A stretch of 64,000 bases of DNA from Novosphingobium nitrogenifigens DSM 19370 (GTDB lineage Bacteria; Pseudomonadota; Alphaproteobacteria; Sphingomonadales; Sphingomonadaceae). A program made the translations under genes and the position numbers. Positions 34,048 to 43,308 of the stretch are shown here, piece after piece. A model generated the notes under the pieces. That model saw only the letters and a program-made list of their open reading frames with translations. It was not told the DNA's origin and searched no databases. The stretch spans positions 1-64,000 of the forward strand of contig NZ_GL876926.1 of the NCBI RefSeq assembly GCF_000192575.1, given 5' to 3'. Position 1 is the first letter of the stretch. Every line of letters starts with the position of its first letter.

Positions 34048-34586
34048 AGGATCGGCGTCCCGATGCCGATCAACCGGTCGCGGCAGACAAAGCCGATCGC
34101 GGCATAGCGGCTGTCGAACCCGTCCCTGTGCGGGCTTCCGGCATAGATGCAGCCCGGTGGGATTGTGCCAAGCGGGCCGGGGCGCAGATCTTCGCCTTGA
34201 TGGGTCTTGGGCTTCAAGTGGGCGATGGTCTTGCCATTCACCCGCACGGCGTCGCCTGTGCGGGTGACGACATCGCCCGGCACGCCATAGGTGATCTTGG
34301 CGAAGGGCTTGGGATCAGCCCCGAAATGCTTGACGACCAGCGGATCATGGCCGGGTGCGAAAACGACATAGTCACCGCGAGCGGGAAAGCGCCCGGTCTC
34401 GACCAGCAGCGCCCAGTTGGGAAGCGATTCGCTGGCGTTGATGAGGAAGGCGTGGTGGTCGTGCCAGTCCTTGAGTGCGGACCAGCCAAGCGCTGCGCCG
34501 CCGATCAGCGCCATGCCGCCGAGCTTGAGGCGCCACGACGACGCGCGCGGTGCCGCGACTGGCGCAGCTTCACTTGCTGCTGCCAT
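34044..34586 (-). CDS. S26-family signal peptidase (RP4 TraF-like)
   Basis: 180 residues from the ATG at 34586. One membrane segment, then INASESLPNWALLVE (catalytic Ser before Leu-Pro), ARGDYVVFAP, VVKHFGADPK (catalytic Lys) and GVPGDVV. This is the S26 family used by RP4 TraF to mature and cyclise pilin. F itself has no such enzyme, so its place here suggests extra pilin processing. The start overlaps trbI by 17 bases. Confidence 0.9.
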   Translation of the reverse strand: MAAASEAAPVAAPRASSWRLKLGGMALIGGAALGWSALKDWHDHHAFLINASESLPNWALLVETGRFPARGDYVVFAPGHDPLVVKHFGADPKPFAKITYGVPGDVVTRTGDAVRVNGKTIAHLKPKTHQGEDLRPGPLGTIPPGCIYAGSPHRDGFDSRYAAIGFVCRDRLIGIGTPIL

Positions 34587-35106
34587 GGTCGGCTCCCTTG
34601 GCATCGAAGAACTGCTGCATCTGCACGGCGGGGCTCTGAGATGAGGCCGGCTTGGCCAGGCTGGCCGTGACCTCGTCGCGGACCTGGGGCGTGATGTCGG
34701 GGACATCGCCGGCGACGACGGCGTTGCTCAGCAGTAGGACTTCGCCTTGCGCCGCGTGGCGAGCGACCGCGAGGTTGAGCGCCTTGATGTAGGCGCCGGT
34801 TTCCGCCGTGATCTGGTCAGGTGTGGCGCCGCTGCGGGCCTCGGCCTGGACATAGTCCCGCACGAGGTCGGCCAGTGCCACTTTCCGGATCGTGGTCACG
34901 CGCTGCTCGAGGCCGAGCAGCTTGTGCGTGGTCCAGCTTCCCCAGAGCAGGCAAGCGCCGGAAAGGCCCATGGCGAGGATCTGGCGGCGATTGCTGGCAA
35001 GGAAGGCCACCAGTGAGCGGCGCCTGCCGGTCACGGCAGCAGGCGTGGGAATTGCTTTGAGCCCCAAGGGCAATTCTCCCTGCGGCAGCGGGTTGTCATC
35101 GTGCAT
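34570..35106 (-). CDS. trbI: F-type inner-membrane protein TrbI
   Basis: 178 residues from the ATG at 35106. A single N-terminal membrane segment (ILAMGLSGACLLWGSW) is followed by a periplasmic helical domain including VALADLVRDYVQAEA, VAVARHAAQ-like repeats and VLLLSNAVVAG. It fits TrbI, which influences pilus outgrowth and retraction in F. Confidence 0.85.
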   Translation of the reverse strand: MHDDNPLPQGELPLGLKAIPTPAAVTGRRRSLVAFLASNRRQILAMGLSGACLLWGSWTTHKLLGLEQRVTTIRKVALADLVRDYVQAEARSGATPDQITAETGAYIKALNLAVARHAAQGEVLLLSNAVVAGDVPDITPQVRDEVTASLAKPASSQSPAVQMQQFFDAKGADHGSSK

Positions 35107-35449
35107 CGGAGGGTTTCCCTTTGTCGGAGGCGTCCTCGAAGGCCCGCGCAAAGCCGCCGCGGCGGAAGAAGGTGACAGTCAACAGGATCGCGAAGAAGCC
35201 GATAATGACTTGGCTGTCGAACTGGTCGCGGCGGATGGCGTTGGCCGCGACATAGCGGTCTGCGAGATTGGCGAGCTGCGCCATGGTGACGGGCAGCGAG
35301 AAGTCGCCGATCGCAAAGAGGATCAGTGCCAGAACGCCAGCAGCCGCCAGCACATTGACGGCAAACCAACCTGTCAGGCGCAGAGCGCAAGCCGCCACCG
35401 CGCCCCAGTTGATGGAGGTGGATTTGGTGCCGGAGCGCCGCGGGGTCAT
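35096..35449 (-). CDS. Small membrane protein within tra operon
   Basis: 117 residues with two hydrophobic segments (FAVNVLAAAGVLALILFAI and VIIGFFAILLTVTFF). It overlaps both neighbours (traC by ATGA, trbI by 11 bases), so it is part of the operon. I do not recognise a named Tra family. Confidence 0.75.
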   Translation of the reverse strand: MTPRRSGTKSTSINWGAVAACALRLTGWFAVNVLAAAGVLALILFAIGDFSLPVTMAQLANLADRYVAANAIRRDQFDSQVIIGFFAILLTVTFFRRGGFARAFEDASDKGKPSDAR

Positions 35450-37992
35450 GGCCGTGCTCCCTTGGAGCTACGATCAAGGCCGTAAGCCACGCATTCGATG
35501 GCCTCGGCCATGGTGGCGCCGCGCGCGACTTCGGCCTCGATCCGGGCATAGACGGCGGGGCTCGACGAATAGAGCGTGCCTGAGAAGGGATCGAGCACGA
35601 GGCGGCAGACGGTCTGTGTATCCGGGCCACGGATCAGCAGGTCGGAATATTCCGTGCCGTTGCGTTTCAAGGAACGCAGCAGCGCGTCGGTGAAATTGTC
35701 CATCTCGAAACGGTCGGACTTGCGGAAATCCGCGATGGTCTCGGGCTTCTGCTGGAGCACCAGCATCCAGTCGGAGTTTTCCAGCGCTGCCTTCGAGCCG
35801 CCCGACTTGTAGAAGTCATTAATTGACTGGGTCGCGGTGATGAGCGAGGCGCCATATTTGCGGCAGGTGCGCGAATAGGTCTCGACGAAATCGGCCATCG
35901 CGCCGCCCTTCAGCATCGCCCAGGCCTCATCGATGATGAGAGCCTTCGGGATCTGCCGGTCGAGCTTCCTCATCGTCTGCGAGGCAACGAACATGATCGA
36001 GGTCAGGACGACGCTGCGCAGTTCCTCGCGCGAGGAGAGGTCCGACAGCTCGAAAACCGTCAGATCGGCTGAGAGGTCGAGATTGGTGTCGCCAAGGAAG
36101 AACGGGCCATAGGTGCCGGCTTCCGAGAAGGGCAGCAGTGCTGTCGCCAGATCGTCCGCCTGAGGGTGACCGGCATCGCGCAGCGCAGCGATGATCCCAT
36201 CGACCGTGCCCTCGCGCGCCTTCTCGTTCCATACGGCATTGACCGCGGCATCAATCAGCCCGCGCTCGGTGTCGTTGAGGCGGTTCTCGTAGCGGGCCAT
36301 CTGGCTGATGATGGCTTTGAGCATCGCGAGGCAGTCGACGAGATAGTCCTCGTCGCCCGCCGCCAGCTCGAGATCGATCATGCGGAACGGGTTGATCGAG
36401 ATGCCGGACGACAGCTTGAACTCGGTGAATTTGCCGCCCAAGGCTTTGGCCATATGCTCGAAGGAGCGGCCATCATCGATGACTATGGTCTTGGCGTTGA
36501 CCCCGGCAAGGCTCGCGGTCAGGTCCTGAAGCAGCACTGACTTGCCCGAGCCTGATTTACCAGCGATCGCGACATTGTGGTTGCCGGCATTGTTCTGGAA
36601 AGGCGACCAGAACTGGGGCTGACCGCGCCGCCCGATGAACAGCAGGTGCGGGATCGCCCCACCATTGTATTCGCCCTGGACTGGGGCGAGCGCCGCCACA
36701 TTGGCCGAGAGCACCGTGCGGAAGCGACGCATCCGCATGAGATCGCGCGACAGGCCATCGGCCAGCGTCAATGGGAAGGATGCGAGCAGCCCGCCGGTCT
36801 GGAGATAGGTCTCGTCGATCAGATCCCAGCCAGCGGCCTTGTAGATCGCCTTGAGGGTGCGCTCATTCACATCGCCCCGGCCAAGCGGCGAGACCATTGT
36901 GACGCTGTAATAGATCTGGACCAGCTTCTGCCCCAGACGGACCTGCGCCTGGACATGCTCCCATTCAGCCGATTGGGTCTTGAGGCTGGGGACGAGGCGC
37001 GCAGCCTTGCCATCGGCTAACGCCGTGGTGCGGGTGAACTTCCAACCTGCCTTGGCTTCGGAGGTTTCGGCCGAGGGGATGATCCCTGCGATCGACTGGA
37101 GCACCGGGCACGGCAGGCAGAGCTTGGGATTGAAGATGTCGCCGATGACCTTTTGCGTGTCCCATGGCGCCCAGCGTTCGGGAAAATAGCGAACCGACAT
37201 GGTCCGCACATCGAACTCGTGCGGGCTCATATCGGCCATCTCGGGCGCGCCATCGATCACAAGCCCTGAGGGGCGCAGCGAGGGCGCTTCAAGCACCAGC
37301 CGGTCCTTCTCGACACGGGTGACGAGATCGCGGCGGATGCACTGCTCGTTGATCGGATCGAAAGGGCTGTAATCGGGCGCATCATCGCCAGCGCCCGTCG
37401 CGGGGCAGACCACATCGTCGATGAAACGGATGAGTTCGGTTGGGCTGAAGATCCGCGTCTTGACGTTGATCGAGTCGAGCGCCGAGGTGATCCCGTCGCG
37501 GATGCCAAGCAGTGTCTCGGTATCAACGCCCGAACCCGCGCCAACCCCCACAGCAAAGAGCACGCGGAACTGGCGCAGATGGAAGGGGCCATCGGTGGCA
37601 AGCGATGCCCAGGCCCCGCTACGCAGCAAGTCGAGCCGGTACCGCGCCAGCTTGTTGAAGACCGCGCCGGCGCGGACGCGGGGCAAGGCCCACTCTTGCA
37701 GCTTCTCGGCGATCCGGGGGCTGGCGTAATTGATGATCTGGAATTCGCAGCCGGCCACCAGCACATCGGAAATGATCGAGGTCAGAATGTCGCCGATGCG
37801 CTCATCGGCCCCCATGAGCGGGGCTAGTTCGAGGATGAAGCCCTTCGAGCGGGTGAGATGGAAGATCTGCGTTTCGGCGGCATAGGCGCGGTAGCCGAGG
37901 AAGCTGGCGAGCATGGGCACATCGCGCGTTTCTGCGCGATGTTCGGGCGCCTCACTGTCGCCGGTGACAAGTTCGATGAGCCGGGCGAGCAT
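35446..37992 (-). CDS. traC: Type IV secretion ATPase TraC (VirB4 family)
   Basis: 848 residues. The C-terminal ATPase domain has Walker A AGKSGSGKSVLLQD at about 476-489 and Walker B PKALIIDEAWAML, followed by SLITATQSINDFY. The N-terminal domain contains SVTMVSPLGRGDVNE and IPHLLFIGRRGQPQFWSPF, typical of TraC. It powers pilus assembly at the inner membrane. Confidence 0.96.
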   Translation of the reverse strand: MLARLIELVTGDSEAPEHRAETRDVPMLASFLGYRAYAAETQIFHLTRSKGFILELAPLMGADERIGDILTSIISDVLVAGCEFQIINYASPRIAEKLQEWALPRVRAGAVFNKLARYRLDLLRSGAWASLATDGPFHLRQFRVLFAVGVGAGSGVDTETLLGIRDGITSALDSINVKTRIFSPTELIRFIDDVVCPATGAGDDAPDYSPFDPINEQCIRRDLVTRVEKDRLVLEAPSLRPSGLVIDGAPEMADMSPHEFDVRTMSVRYFPERWAPWDTQKVIGDIFNPKLCLPCPVLQSIAGIIPSAETSEAKAGWKFTRTTALADGKAARLVPSLKTQSAEWEHVQAQVRLGQKLVQIYYSVTMVSPLGRGDVNERTLKAIYKAAGWDLIDETYLQTGGLLASFPLTLADGLSRDLMRMRRFRTVLSANVAALAPVQGEYNGGAIPHLLFIGRRGQPQFWSPFQNNAGNHNVAIAGKSGSGKSVLLQDLTASLAGVNAKTIVIDDGRSFEHMAKALGGKFTEFKLSSGISINPFRMIDLELAAGDEDYLVDCLAMLKAIISQMARYENRLNDTERGLIDAAVNAVWNEKAREGTVDGIIAALRDAGHPQADDLATALLPFSEAGTYGPFFLGDTNLDLSADLTVFELSDLSSREELRSVVLTSIMFVASQTMRKLDRQIPKALIIDEAWAMLKGGAMADFVETYSRTCRKYGASLITATQSINDFYKSGGSKAALENSDWMLVLQQKPETIADFRKSDRFEMDNFTDALLRSLKRNGTEYSDLLIRGPDTQTVCRLVLDPFSGTLYSSSPAVYARIEAEVARGATMAEAIECVAYGLDRSSKGARP

Positions 37993-37998
37993 GGCGCG

Positions 37999-38682
37999 TC
38001 AGTTCCCCTGCGGCGGGAAGGTCGCCGCGTTGGTCTTCGCTTGCGTTGGCTGGGGGGCCGGAGGCTTTGGCGTGCCGGGCTGTTCTTGGGGCTGGTTCAG
38101 GATCGCCTTCACCTTGTCCTTGATCGCCGCGACCGGATCGCCGGGAGTGATCGGAGCGGCGGCGTCTGCCTTGGGCTTTGCTGGCATCGCTGGCTTGGGT
38201 GACGGATCCATCAGCGCCATGTCGGGAGCCAATTCTGCAAGGGAGAGCAGGCTCATTTCGGTGCCTGTGCCCATGGCTTTCGCGTCGAGCGACGCGCTGG
38301 ACAGCTCGGAAGCAAGCGGCGCGTCGACGGGGACAAAGCCGGTGGTGCGGGGATGGAGGCGGCCTGAACCATCGCGCCAGGGCAAATAGACAATTTTGAG
38401 CACCGGCCGAGCTGGGCCGACAAAGGTCCATGCCTTCTTCTCCTTGGGATTGGTGGATGCTTGAGTCCCGCTGGCAGCGGTCTGGCCATCGGGCGCGGGC
38501 GCGTTTTTGCTGTCGGCCTCGGCGTCGATCGCGTGGATGGCGCTGTCATCGATGGTGGTCGATGGCGCGCAGGTGCCGCGCGGCGCGCTGCACACGAAAC
38601 CGCCTTTGACGTTGGAGTGGAACAGCGAGCAACCGGCCAGCGGCATCAGGCCGAGCGCGGCGATGATCGGGGACATGCGCAT
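37999..38682 (-). CDS. traV: Outer-membrane lipoprotein TraV
   Basis: 227 residues. The N terminus ends in the lipobox LAGC, then HSNVKGGFVCSAPRGTCAP, the TraV two-cysteine motif. The C-terminal half is Pro/Ala/Lys-rich and disordered. TraV anchors the TraB-TraK channel to the outer membrane. Confidence 0.92.
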   Translation of the reverse strand: MRMSPIIAALGLMPLAGCSLFHSNVKGGFVCSAPRGTCAPSTTIDDSAIHAIDAEADSKNAPAPDGQTAASGTQASTNPKEKKAWTFVGPARPVLKIVYLPWRDGSGRLHPRTTGFVPVDAPLASELSSASLDAKAMGTGTEMSLLSLAELAPDMALMDPSPKPAMPAKPKADAAAPITPGDPVAAIKDKVKAILNQPQEQPGTPKPPAPQPTQAKTNAATFPPQGN

Positions 38683-38685
38683 GGG

Positions 38686-39546
38686 TCAGGCGCCCCCCTT
38701 GAGCCAGCTTTCGAGGAATTCGCGCGGGCGGAAGCCCAGCAACACCGCGCCATCCTCACGGACCAGCACCGGCGTGCCGGTGAAGCCATGGGCACGGGCG
38801 AAGGCCTCGTTGGCGTCGAGGCCGCTGGTGTCGCAGGCGTGTTTCGCGACATCCTGATCGCCATAGGCCCGCTCCACGGCAGTAGCCTTATCCTCGGCGC
38901 AGATCACGGCTTCGGAAATCGCCCGCGTGCCGAGGATCGAGATCGGCCGCTCGGTAACGTGCGCGCCCATGGCCTTGAGGGTCTGGTGCAGCGCGCGGCA
39001 ATAGCCGCAGTGAAAGTCGCTGAAGACCGTGACATTAGGCGCACTGGCATTGCCACTACCCCATTCGATGGCCCCATTGGCCGGAAGGCTTGCAAGGCTC
39101 ACCTTTTGAGCGGGAGCCGACGCCACCGCAGATTGGGGATGCGAGGGCGCAAGGCCTGCGCTCTCTGTCTCTTGCGCCTTTGCCGATGCGGCGGCGCCGA
39201 CCAGCATATCAGGATTGATGGCCAGCAGGCGCGCGGCCGTCAGATCTTGATGCGTCTCCATGTCATAGATCCGCCCGACGATGAGGTAGCGGGCTGAGGG
39301 ATCGATGTAGAAGAGGTTGGCGCCAGCCTGCACCTCGCAGATGCCCGGCACATGGGCGCAATCGACTTTGGTGACGGCGGTGCGCGGTAGGCGCTGGGTC
39401 AAAGCCCGCATCGCTGCCGCATTCCTCGCCAGAGCAGGACGAGCGCGCGTTGCCGTCGCGGCGCGGGCCTCGGCAATGGTCGGCAAGGTGCTCAGGGCAA
39501 GCCCGAGCAAAGGTAGCAGGCGCAGAAAGGATCGGGAGTGAGACAC
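38686..39546 (-). CDS. DsbC-like thiol:disulfide interchange protein
   Basis: 286 residues from the GTG at 39546, with AAGGAA upstream. Signal peptide, an N-terminal dimerisation-like domain (VCEVQAGANLFYIDPSARYL-type segment), then a thioredoxin fold with active site DFHCGYCRAL and a cis-Pro region GTPVLVREDG. DsbC homologues are frequent in F-type tra operons, where they isomerise disulfides in TraN, TraU and TraH. Confidence 0.92.
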   Translation of the reverse strand: MSHSRSFLRLLPLLGLALSTLPTIAEARAATATRARPALARNAAAMRALTQRLPRTAVTKVDCAHVPGICEVQAGANLFYIDPSARYLIVGRIYDMETHQDLTAARLLAINPDMLVGAAASAKAQETESAGLAPSHPQSAVASAPAQKVSLASLPANGAIEWGSGNASAPNVTVFSDFHCGYCRALHQTLKAMGAHVTERPISILGTRAISEAVICAEDKATAVERAYGDQDVAKHACDTSGLDANEAFARAHGFTGTPVLVREDGAVLLGFRPREFLESWLKGGA

Positions 39547-39560
39547 GCGAGGGGTTTCCT

Positions 39561-40913
39561 TCAATTGCGGATGAAGACGCCGTCGAGGAACACGACCTCG
39601 ACATCGAGGCCGGTCGGCATTTCGACGACAGGCTGGTATTGCTCGGCGCGCTCGATCAGATATTTGGAGACCATGTCGCCGGACTGGGCGACGCCCTGAC
39701 CAAGCCCGCCCTGGGCGATGTCCGACGGCGAGAGCGTCGAGCGCTGGCCATTCACGCTGACCGTGGGCGAGGTCAGATAGGCCGAGGAATTGGTCGAGAA
39801 GCCGCGCCCGAAACCGCCCAGCACACCGGCGATGAAGGCCTGGCCCACCAGATTGCCCGAGCGGTTGACCACGCGGCCGCGCACGCCGGTCTTGCCGCCA
39901 AAGGCGATGAAGCCCTTGACCTCGCTCACCGCGACTTTGCCGCCCGGCTGCGGGCAAGTCATGCGCTGGAGCTTCACATAGACCTTTTCGGACGAGAGAT
40001 CGGCGAGCGCCGCGCCATTGACCATGCAGCCAACGATGTTGGTTTTGAGCAGCTTGCCTTGAGCATAGACCGAGCGCGCGGGGCCGGTGATGCGCAGCAC
40101 GACGGGCAGCGGATCGGTCTGGCTCTTTGTGTTGGTCGTGGCATCGACGCCCACCACCACCTTGGCTGTCGCGATCGAATTGGGCGGCAGATAGTTCTCG
40201 CTGTCGGTGAATTGGGTCGTTTTGCCGGGCACCATGCGCGTCCCCGTCCCGCCTGTATCGCCGCCGAAGGACAGTAGCTTCACTTCGCTCGAACGTGGCG
40301 TGCTGGCCGGATCGATGGCAGCGCGAGCCGGATCCCCAGTGGGCTGCGCCAGAGGCGACCCGCTGGGAATCGAGGAGGACCGCTGATAGGTCGGCGGTGC
40401 GCCCGTTCCATAAAGCGCGCTTGGCCCGGCGGTCGCCCTCTGCATTTGGGTCGAGAGCGCGGAAATCTGGGACCGGAGCTGGTCGTTCTCGGTCTGATAG
40501 GCCGAGAGCACCTTGGAGCCATCGGTCTTGAGTGCCTGGTTCTGGCCCTGCAGATCCTCGATCTGTTTCTGGAGCTGATCGAGGCGGACGGAATCACCCT
40601 GCAGCGTCTTGATCTGGTTGCCCTGCGTGTTGAGCTGGTTCTCCGAGAGGGCCATCCATTCCTTGTCGGCCATCGAACGGTTGACCATGTCGTCGGTCGA
40701 GATCTTGATCGCCTTGGGATCGTCCTTCTTGTCCGCGCTGCCCGTCTGGGGCGTGGGCGAAGCCAGGATCCACCACATGCCGGCCATCACCAGCACACCC
40801 CCCAGACCCCACATGGCGATCTGCTGGCGTCGGCGAGTGACGGCATTGCGGGCGAGGTCATCGGTGCCGGGGGCTGCTGTGGCGGGACCGCCTTGCGTGG
40901 TGGGCGCGCTCAT
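39561..40913 (-). CDS. traB: T4SS channel protein TraB (VirB10 family)
   Basis: 450 residues. One N-terminal membrane segment (IAMWGLGGVLVMAGMWWIL), then a coiled coil (residues of about 90-150: LDQLQKQIEDLQGQNQALK), a Pro/Ser spacer, and the VirB10 beta-barrel domain with VPGKTTQFTDSENYLPPNSIATAKVV and VRGRVVNRSGNLVGQAFIAG. It spans both membranes as the channel core with TraK and TraV. Confidence 0.96.
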   Translation of the reverse strand: MSAPTTQGGPATAAPGTDDLARNAVTRRRQQIAMWGLGGVLVMAGMWWILASPTPQTGSADKKDDPKAIKISTDDMVNRSMADKEWMALSENQLNTQGNQIKTLQGDSVRLDQLQKQIEDLQGQNQALKTDGSKVLSAYQTENDQLRSQISALSTQMQRATAGPSALYGTGAPPTYQRSSSIPSGSPLAQPTGDPARAAIDPASTPRSSEVKLLSFGGDTGGTGTRMVPGKTTQFTDSENYLPPNSIATAKVVVGVDATTNTKSQTDPLPVVLRITGPARSVYAQGKLLKTNIVGCMVNGAALADLSSEKVYVKLQRMTCPQPGGKVAVSEVKGFIAFGGKTGVRGRVVNRSGNLVGQAFIAGVLGGFGRGFSTNSSAYLTSPTVSVNGQRSTLSPSDIAQGGLGQGVAQSGDMVSKYLIERAEQYQPVVEMPTGLDVEVVFLDGVFIRN

Positions 40914-41752
40914 GGCTGACCTCCCGCATCGGCGCTGCGCTGAACAATGAAGGCCGTGGTTGCTTCACCGGGGGCCAGTCGCGGGTTGGTGATGCTCACA
41001 GCGATGGCGTCAGCAGGCGCAACCTTGTCCTCGCTCAGGACGCCGGGCTTGTTACCGCGGTTGGTGATCTTGAGCAGCTTGCCGGTGTAGGAGGCCCCCA
41101 CATATTGCCCGACCATCTGGACGAGGAGCGTGTCGATTTTGACTGGCACCAGCGCGCGCCAGGTGATGTCGAAGCCTTCAACCGGCTTCTGGGCGTACAT
41201 GGCCGCGATTAGGCGGGCCGAGGCGTCCTGCGCCGAGAGGCCAGCGGGCCATGTCTCGCCGACCGGGCGCGGATGCTCGACATCGGCATTGGCGATGAAC
41301 ACCTGCCGGGCGTCCGAGCCGCCGACGGCGCAGGTGAATTTGTAGACGAAGCCTTTGCGCGTCGTCCCGAAGAAGGAGATGGTCGGCTTGGAAAAGCCAT
41401 TGGCGACGGAGAGGTAGATGTCTCCGCGTAGCGGCTCGTTGACCACCTGAAAATCGTCGGCCGGATTGGTCGCCTGCACCTTGGAGACCGAGGCGAACTG
41501 GTCATCCTTCAGCGAAATGCGGGTCAGATCTTTGGCCGAGGCCTCGCAATGGACCGTGCCATTGTCGGCCACCAGCAGCGTCTGATCGGCATAAGCGGGT
41601 GCCGCACTCGCAAGGCCGACGCCGATGAGGGCGATGCCAAGGGCGCGCTCAGCCCGCCAAAGGCGCGGGGCAAGGCTTGCCCCTGCCGACAATTCCAGAA
41701 TGGCCATGAAGGAAAACCCTTGTGGGATGGCGCCGGGGAATGGGCCGCTCAT
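40910..41752 (-). CDS. traK: T4SS secretin-like protein TraK (VirB9 family)
   Basis: 280 residues from the ATG overlapping the traE stop. An internal Met (41707) closer to the signal peptide is possible. Signal ending AAPAYADQ, then the TraK pattern with LTRISLKDDQFASV and GDIYLSV...FFGTTRKGFVYKFTCAV. It forms the outer-membrane core ring with TraB and TraV. Confidence 0.92.
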   Translation of the reverse strand: MSGPFPGAIPQGFSFMAILELSAGASLAPRLWRAERALGIALIGVGLASAAPAYADQTLLVADNGTVHCEASAKDLTRISLKDDQFASVSKVQATNPADDFQVVNEPLRGDIYLSVANGFSKPTISFFGTTRKGFVYKFTCAVGGSDARQVFIANADVEHPRPVGETWPAGLSAQDASARLIAAMYAQKPVEGFDITWRALVPVKIDTLLVQMVGQYVGASYTGKLLKITNRGNKPGVLSEDKVAPADAIAVSITNPRLAPGEATTAFIVQRSADAGGQP

Positions 41753-42312
41753 GGCGTTTCCTCCGGCTTGGCAATCATCCCGAAGCCTTTGAGCTTCAGG
41801 GAGACGCCGTTGTAGGTCCAGGTGAAGCGGAAGGTGCGATGCTCGGAGGTCACCTCCTTGGAGGCGACCACGGTGTGGAGCGTGCCGCCCACCGTGCTGG
41901 TCAGCTTGTCGGGATCGACATGCATCGCATCGGGCGTGAAAAACTGGGTGATCTGCGAGCCTTGCTGCTCGGCCACCACTTTCATCAGTGCCTTCTTGAC
42001 CTCGCCGCGGGCTTGCTCGTCGGTTACCTCAAGGATGGAATCCATCCAGTAGGTCAGGCTTTGGGGCGAGCGGTTGAGGGCAACCATCGCCACATCGCGG
42101 GTCACCATCTCAAGATAGTCGGGCGAGACCTTGGCGCTGCTTAGCGTGAGCGGGGTGCGCAGGGTCGGCACCAGCACGACCTCGCGATCTTTGTGTCCGG
42201 CAGAGACCACGCTGCCGACCGCGACGAGGCCCAGAACCAGCGATAGCAGCGCGAGGCCGTTGCGTTGGCGCAGGATGCTTTGCGATTTGTCGTGGGCGAG
42301 ATCGATGTCCAT
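41749..42312 (-). CDS. traE: T4SS protein TraE (VirB5/8-like)
   Basis: 187 residues with one N-terminal membrane segment (LALLSLVLGLVAVGSVVSA) followed by a periplasmic domain that includes VSPDYLEMVTRDVAMVALNRSP, a TraE family signature. It is part of the inner-membrane assembly platform. Confidence 0.93.
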   Translation of the reverse strand: MDIDLAHDKSQSILRQRNGLALLSLVLGLVAVGSVVSAGHKDREVVLVPTLRTPLTLSSAKVSPDYLEMVTRDVAMVALNRSPQSLTYWMDSILEVTDEQARGEVKKALMKVVAEQQGSQITQFFTPDAMHVDPDKLTSTVGGTLHTVVASKEVTSEHRTFRFTWTYNGVSLKLKGFGMIAKPEETP

Positions 42313-42313
42313 C

Positions 42314-42598
42314 TCAGCCCGCCAACACGCGAAGATGGGACGGCGGGAAGCTCTTCATGGCGAAAAACTCGCCAGGAAGGTGCCAGTATCCAAAATGCAG
42401 GATCCAGGCCATCGAGCGTCCGGCGCGGAGTTTGCGATAACCGAACCAGGCCACGGTGGAGAACACCAGCCCGATGACGATATGCGAAGCCAGAATGCCC
42501 CAGATGAAGGGGGTGACCATCACCAGGAACTCATCCAGCGTCCAGAACCCGATGAGTTCGGGGTCATCCAGATGTTTGGGGATCGCATAGCGTTCCAT
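42314..42598 (-). CDS. traL: T4SS protein TraL (VirB3-like)
   Basis: 94 residues: IPKHLDDPELIGFWTLDEFLV, two membrane segments, and the conserved FGYWHLPGEFFAMKSFPPSHLR ending of TraL. Inner-membrane pilus assembly factor. It starts the run of short intergenic spacings toward traE. Confidence 0.95.
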   Translation of the reverse strand: MERYAIPKHLDDPELIGFWTLDEFLVMVTPFIWGILASHIVIGLVFSTVAWFGYRKLRAGRSMAWILHFGYWHLPGEFFAMKSFPPSHLRVLAG

Positions 42599-42690
42599 CG
42601 CTGCCCGCCGTCACAAGAGTTTGTGGGGGATCGGGCCGGTCTGCGCGGGGGTGTGGGAGGGGCAAGTTCCCCGCGCAGCCGACCTTCTCG

Positions 42691-43014
42691 TCAGATGGTC
42701 GCGGTGACCATCGCGGTGACGATCGGCACGCCCGTGCCAGCGGCAACGCCCGTGCCGACCGGCACGGCAACCTGCGCCAGCGAGAAGCGACCGGAGGCCA
42801 GGCCGACGATGCCGCCAGCCAGGCTCAACACGGTGATCACCTTGCCGCCCGAACCGGACAGGAAGTTGGTGAACTGCGTGAGCGCGGTGTTGAACGAAGT
42901 GTCGGTGCCGGCAAAGGCGGCGCCCGGGCCGAGTATGGCCGCCGCCACCACAGCGACACCGAGATAGGGCAGGATCGAGGCGCGCTTGGGCGCCGGCAGA
43001 GCAAGGGACGTCAT
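42691..43014 (-). CDS. traA: Conjugative pilin precursor (TraA-like)
   Basis: 107 residues from the ATG at 43014. A signal peptide ends at AAFA-GT, giving a mature pilin of about 71 residues with two hydrophobic segments (VITVLSLAGGIVGLAS and VAAGTGVPIVTAMVTA) and a short basic loop between them. First gene of the tra operon. The S26 peptidase in the same operon may process it. Confidence 0.85.
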   Translation of the reverse strand: MTSLALPAPKRASILPYLGVAVVAAAILGPGAAFAGTDTSFNTALTQFTNFLSGSGGKVITVLSLAGGIVGLASGRFSLAQVAVPVGTGVAAGTGVPIVTAMVTATI

Positions 43015-43308
43015 GGGGTAAGTCCTTTCGAGAGGGCCAGGAATGATTTGCTTCCTGTGCCGATCCGAAGGCTCCGCCAGACGGGGACTCACCGACAAGG
43101 TGGGTCCCGCCAAATTGGCGCTAAATCAAGTAAAATTCCAAGGCCGGGCGTATGCTCGACTCGATTCGGCCCAACAGGTGTGTGGGAAGCGCCCAGTCGC
43201 GGGCGAAACAAGACGGGGCTTGTTTCAATCTCGCGCAAGGGTGGGCGCTCAGCGCCCATTATCGGGCTGAAATCATGGGGCAACAGGAGATTGATATGGG
43301 GGCAGGCC
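43015..43308. other. Divergent regulatory region: tra operon / regulator gene
   Basis: About 290 bases between traA and the divergent gene at 43309. It holds two inverted repeats, GAAACAAG/CTTGTTTC (43205-43226) and GGGCGC/GCGCCC (43243-43257), and must contain the tra operon promoter. I could not place a convincing -35/-10 pair. Confidence 0.55.
43205..43226. promoter_or_regulatory. Inverted repeat, candidate tra operon operator
   Basis: GAAACAAG and CTTGTTTC form a perfect eight-base inverted repeat with a six-base spacer, about 190 bases upstream of traA and 83 bases upstream of the divergent regulator-like gene. Confidence 0.5.
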
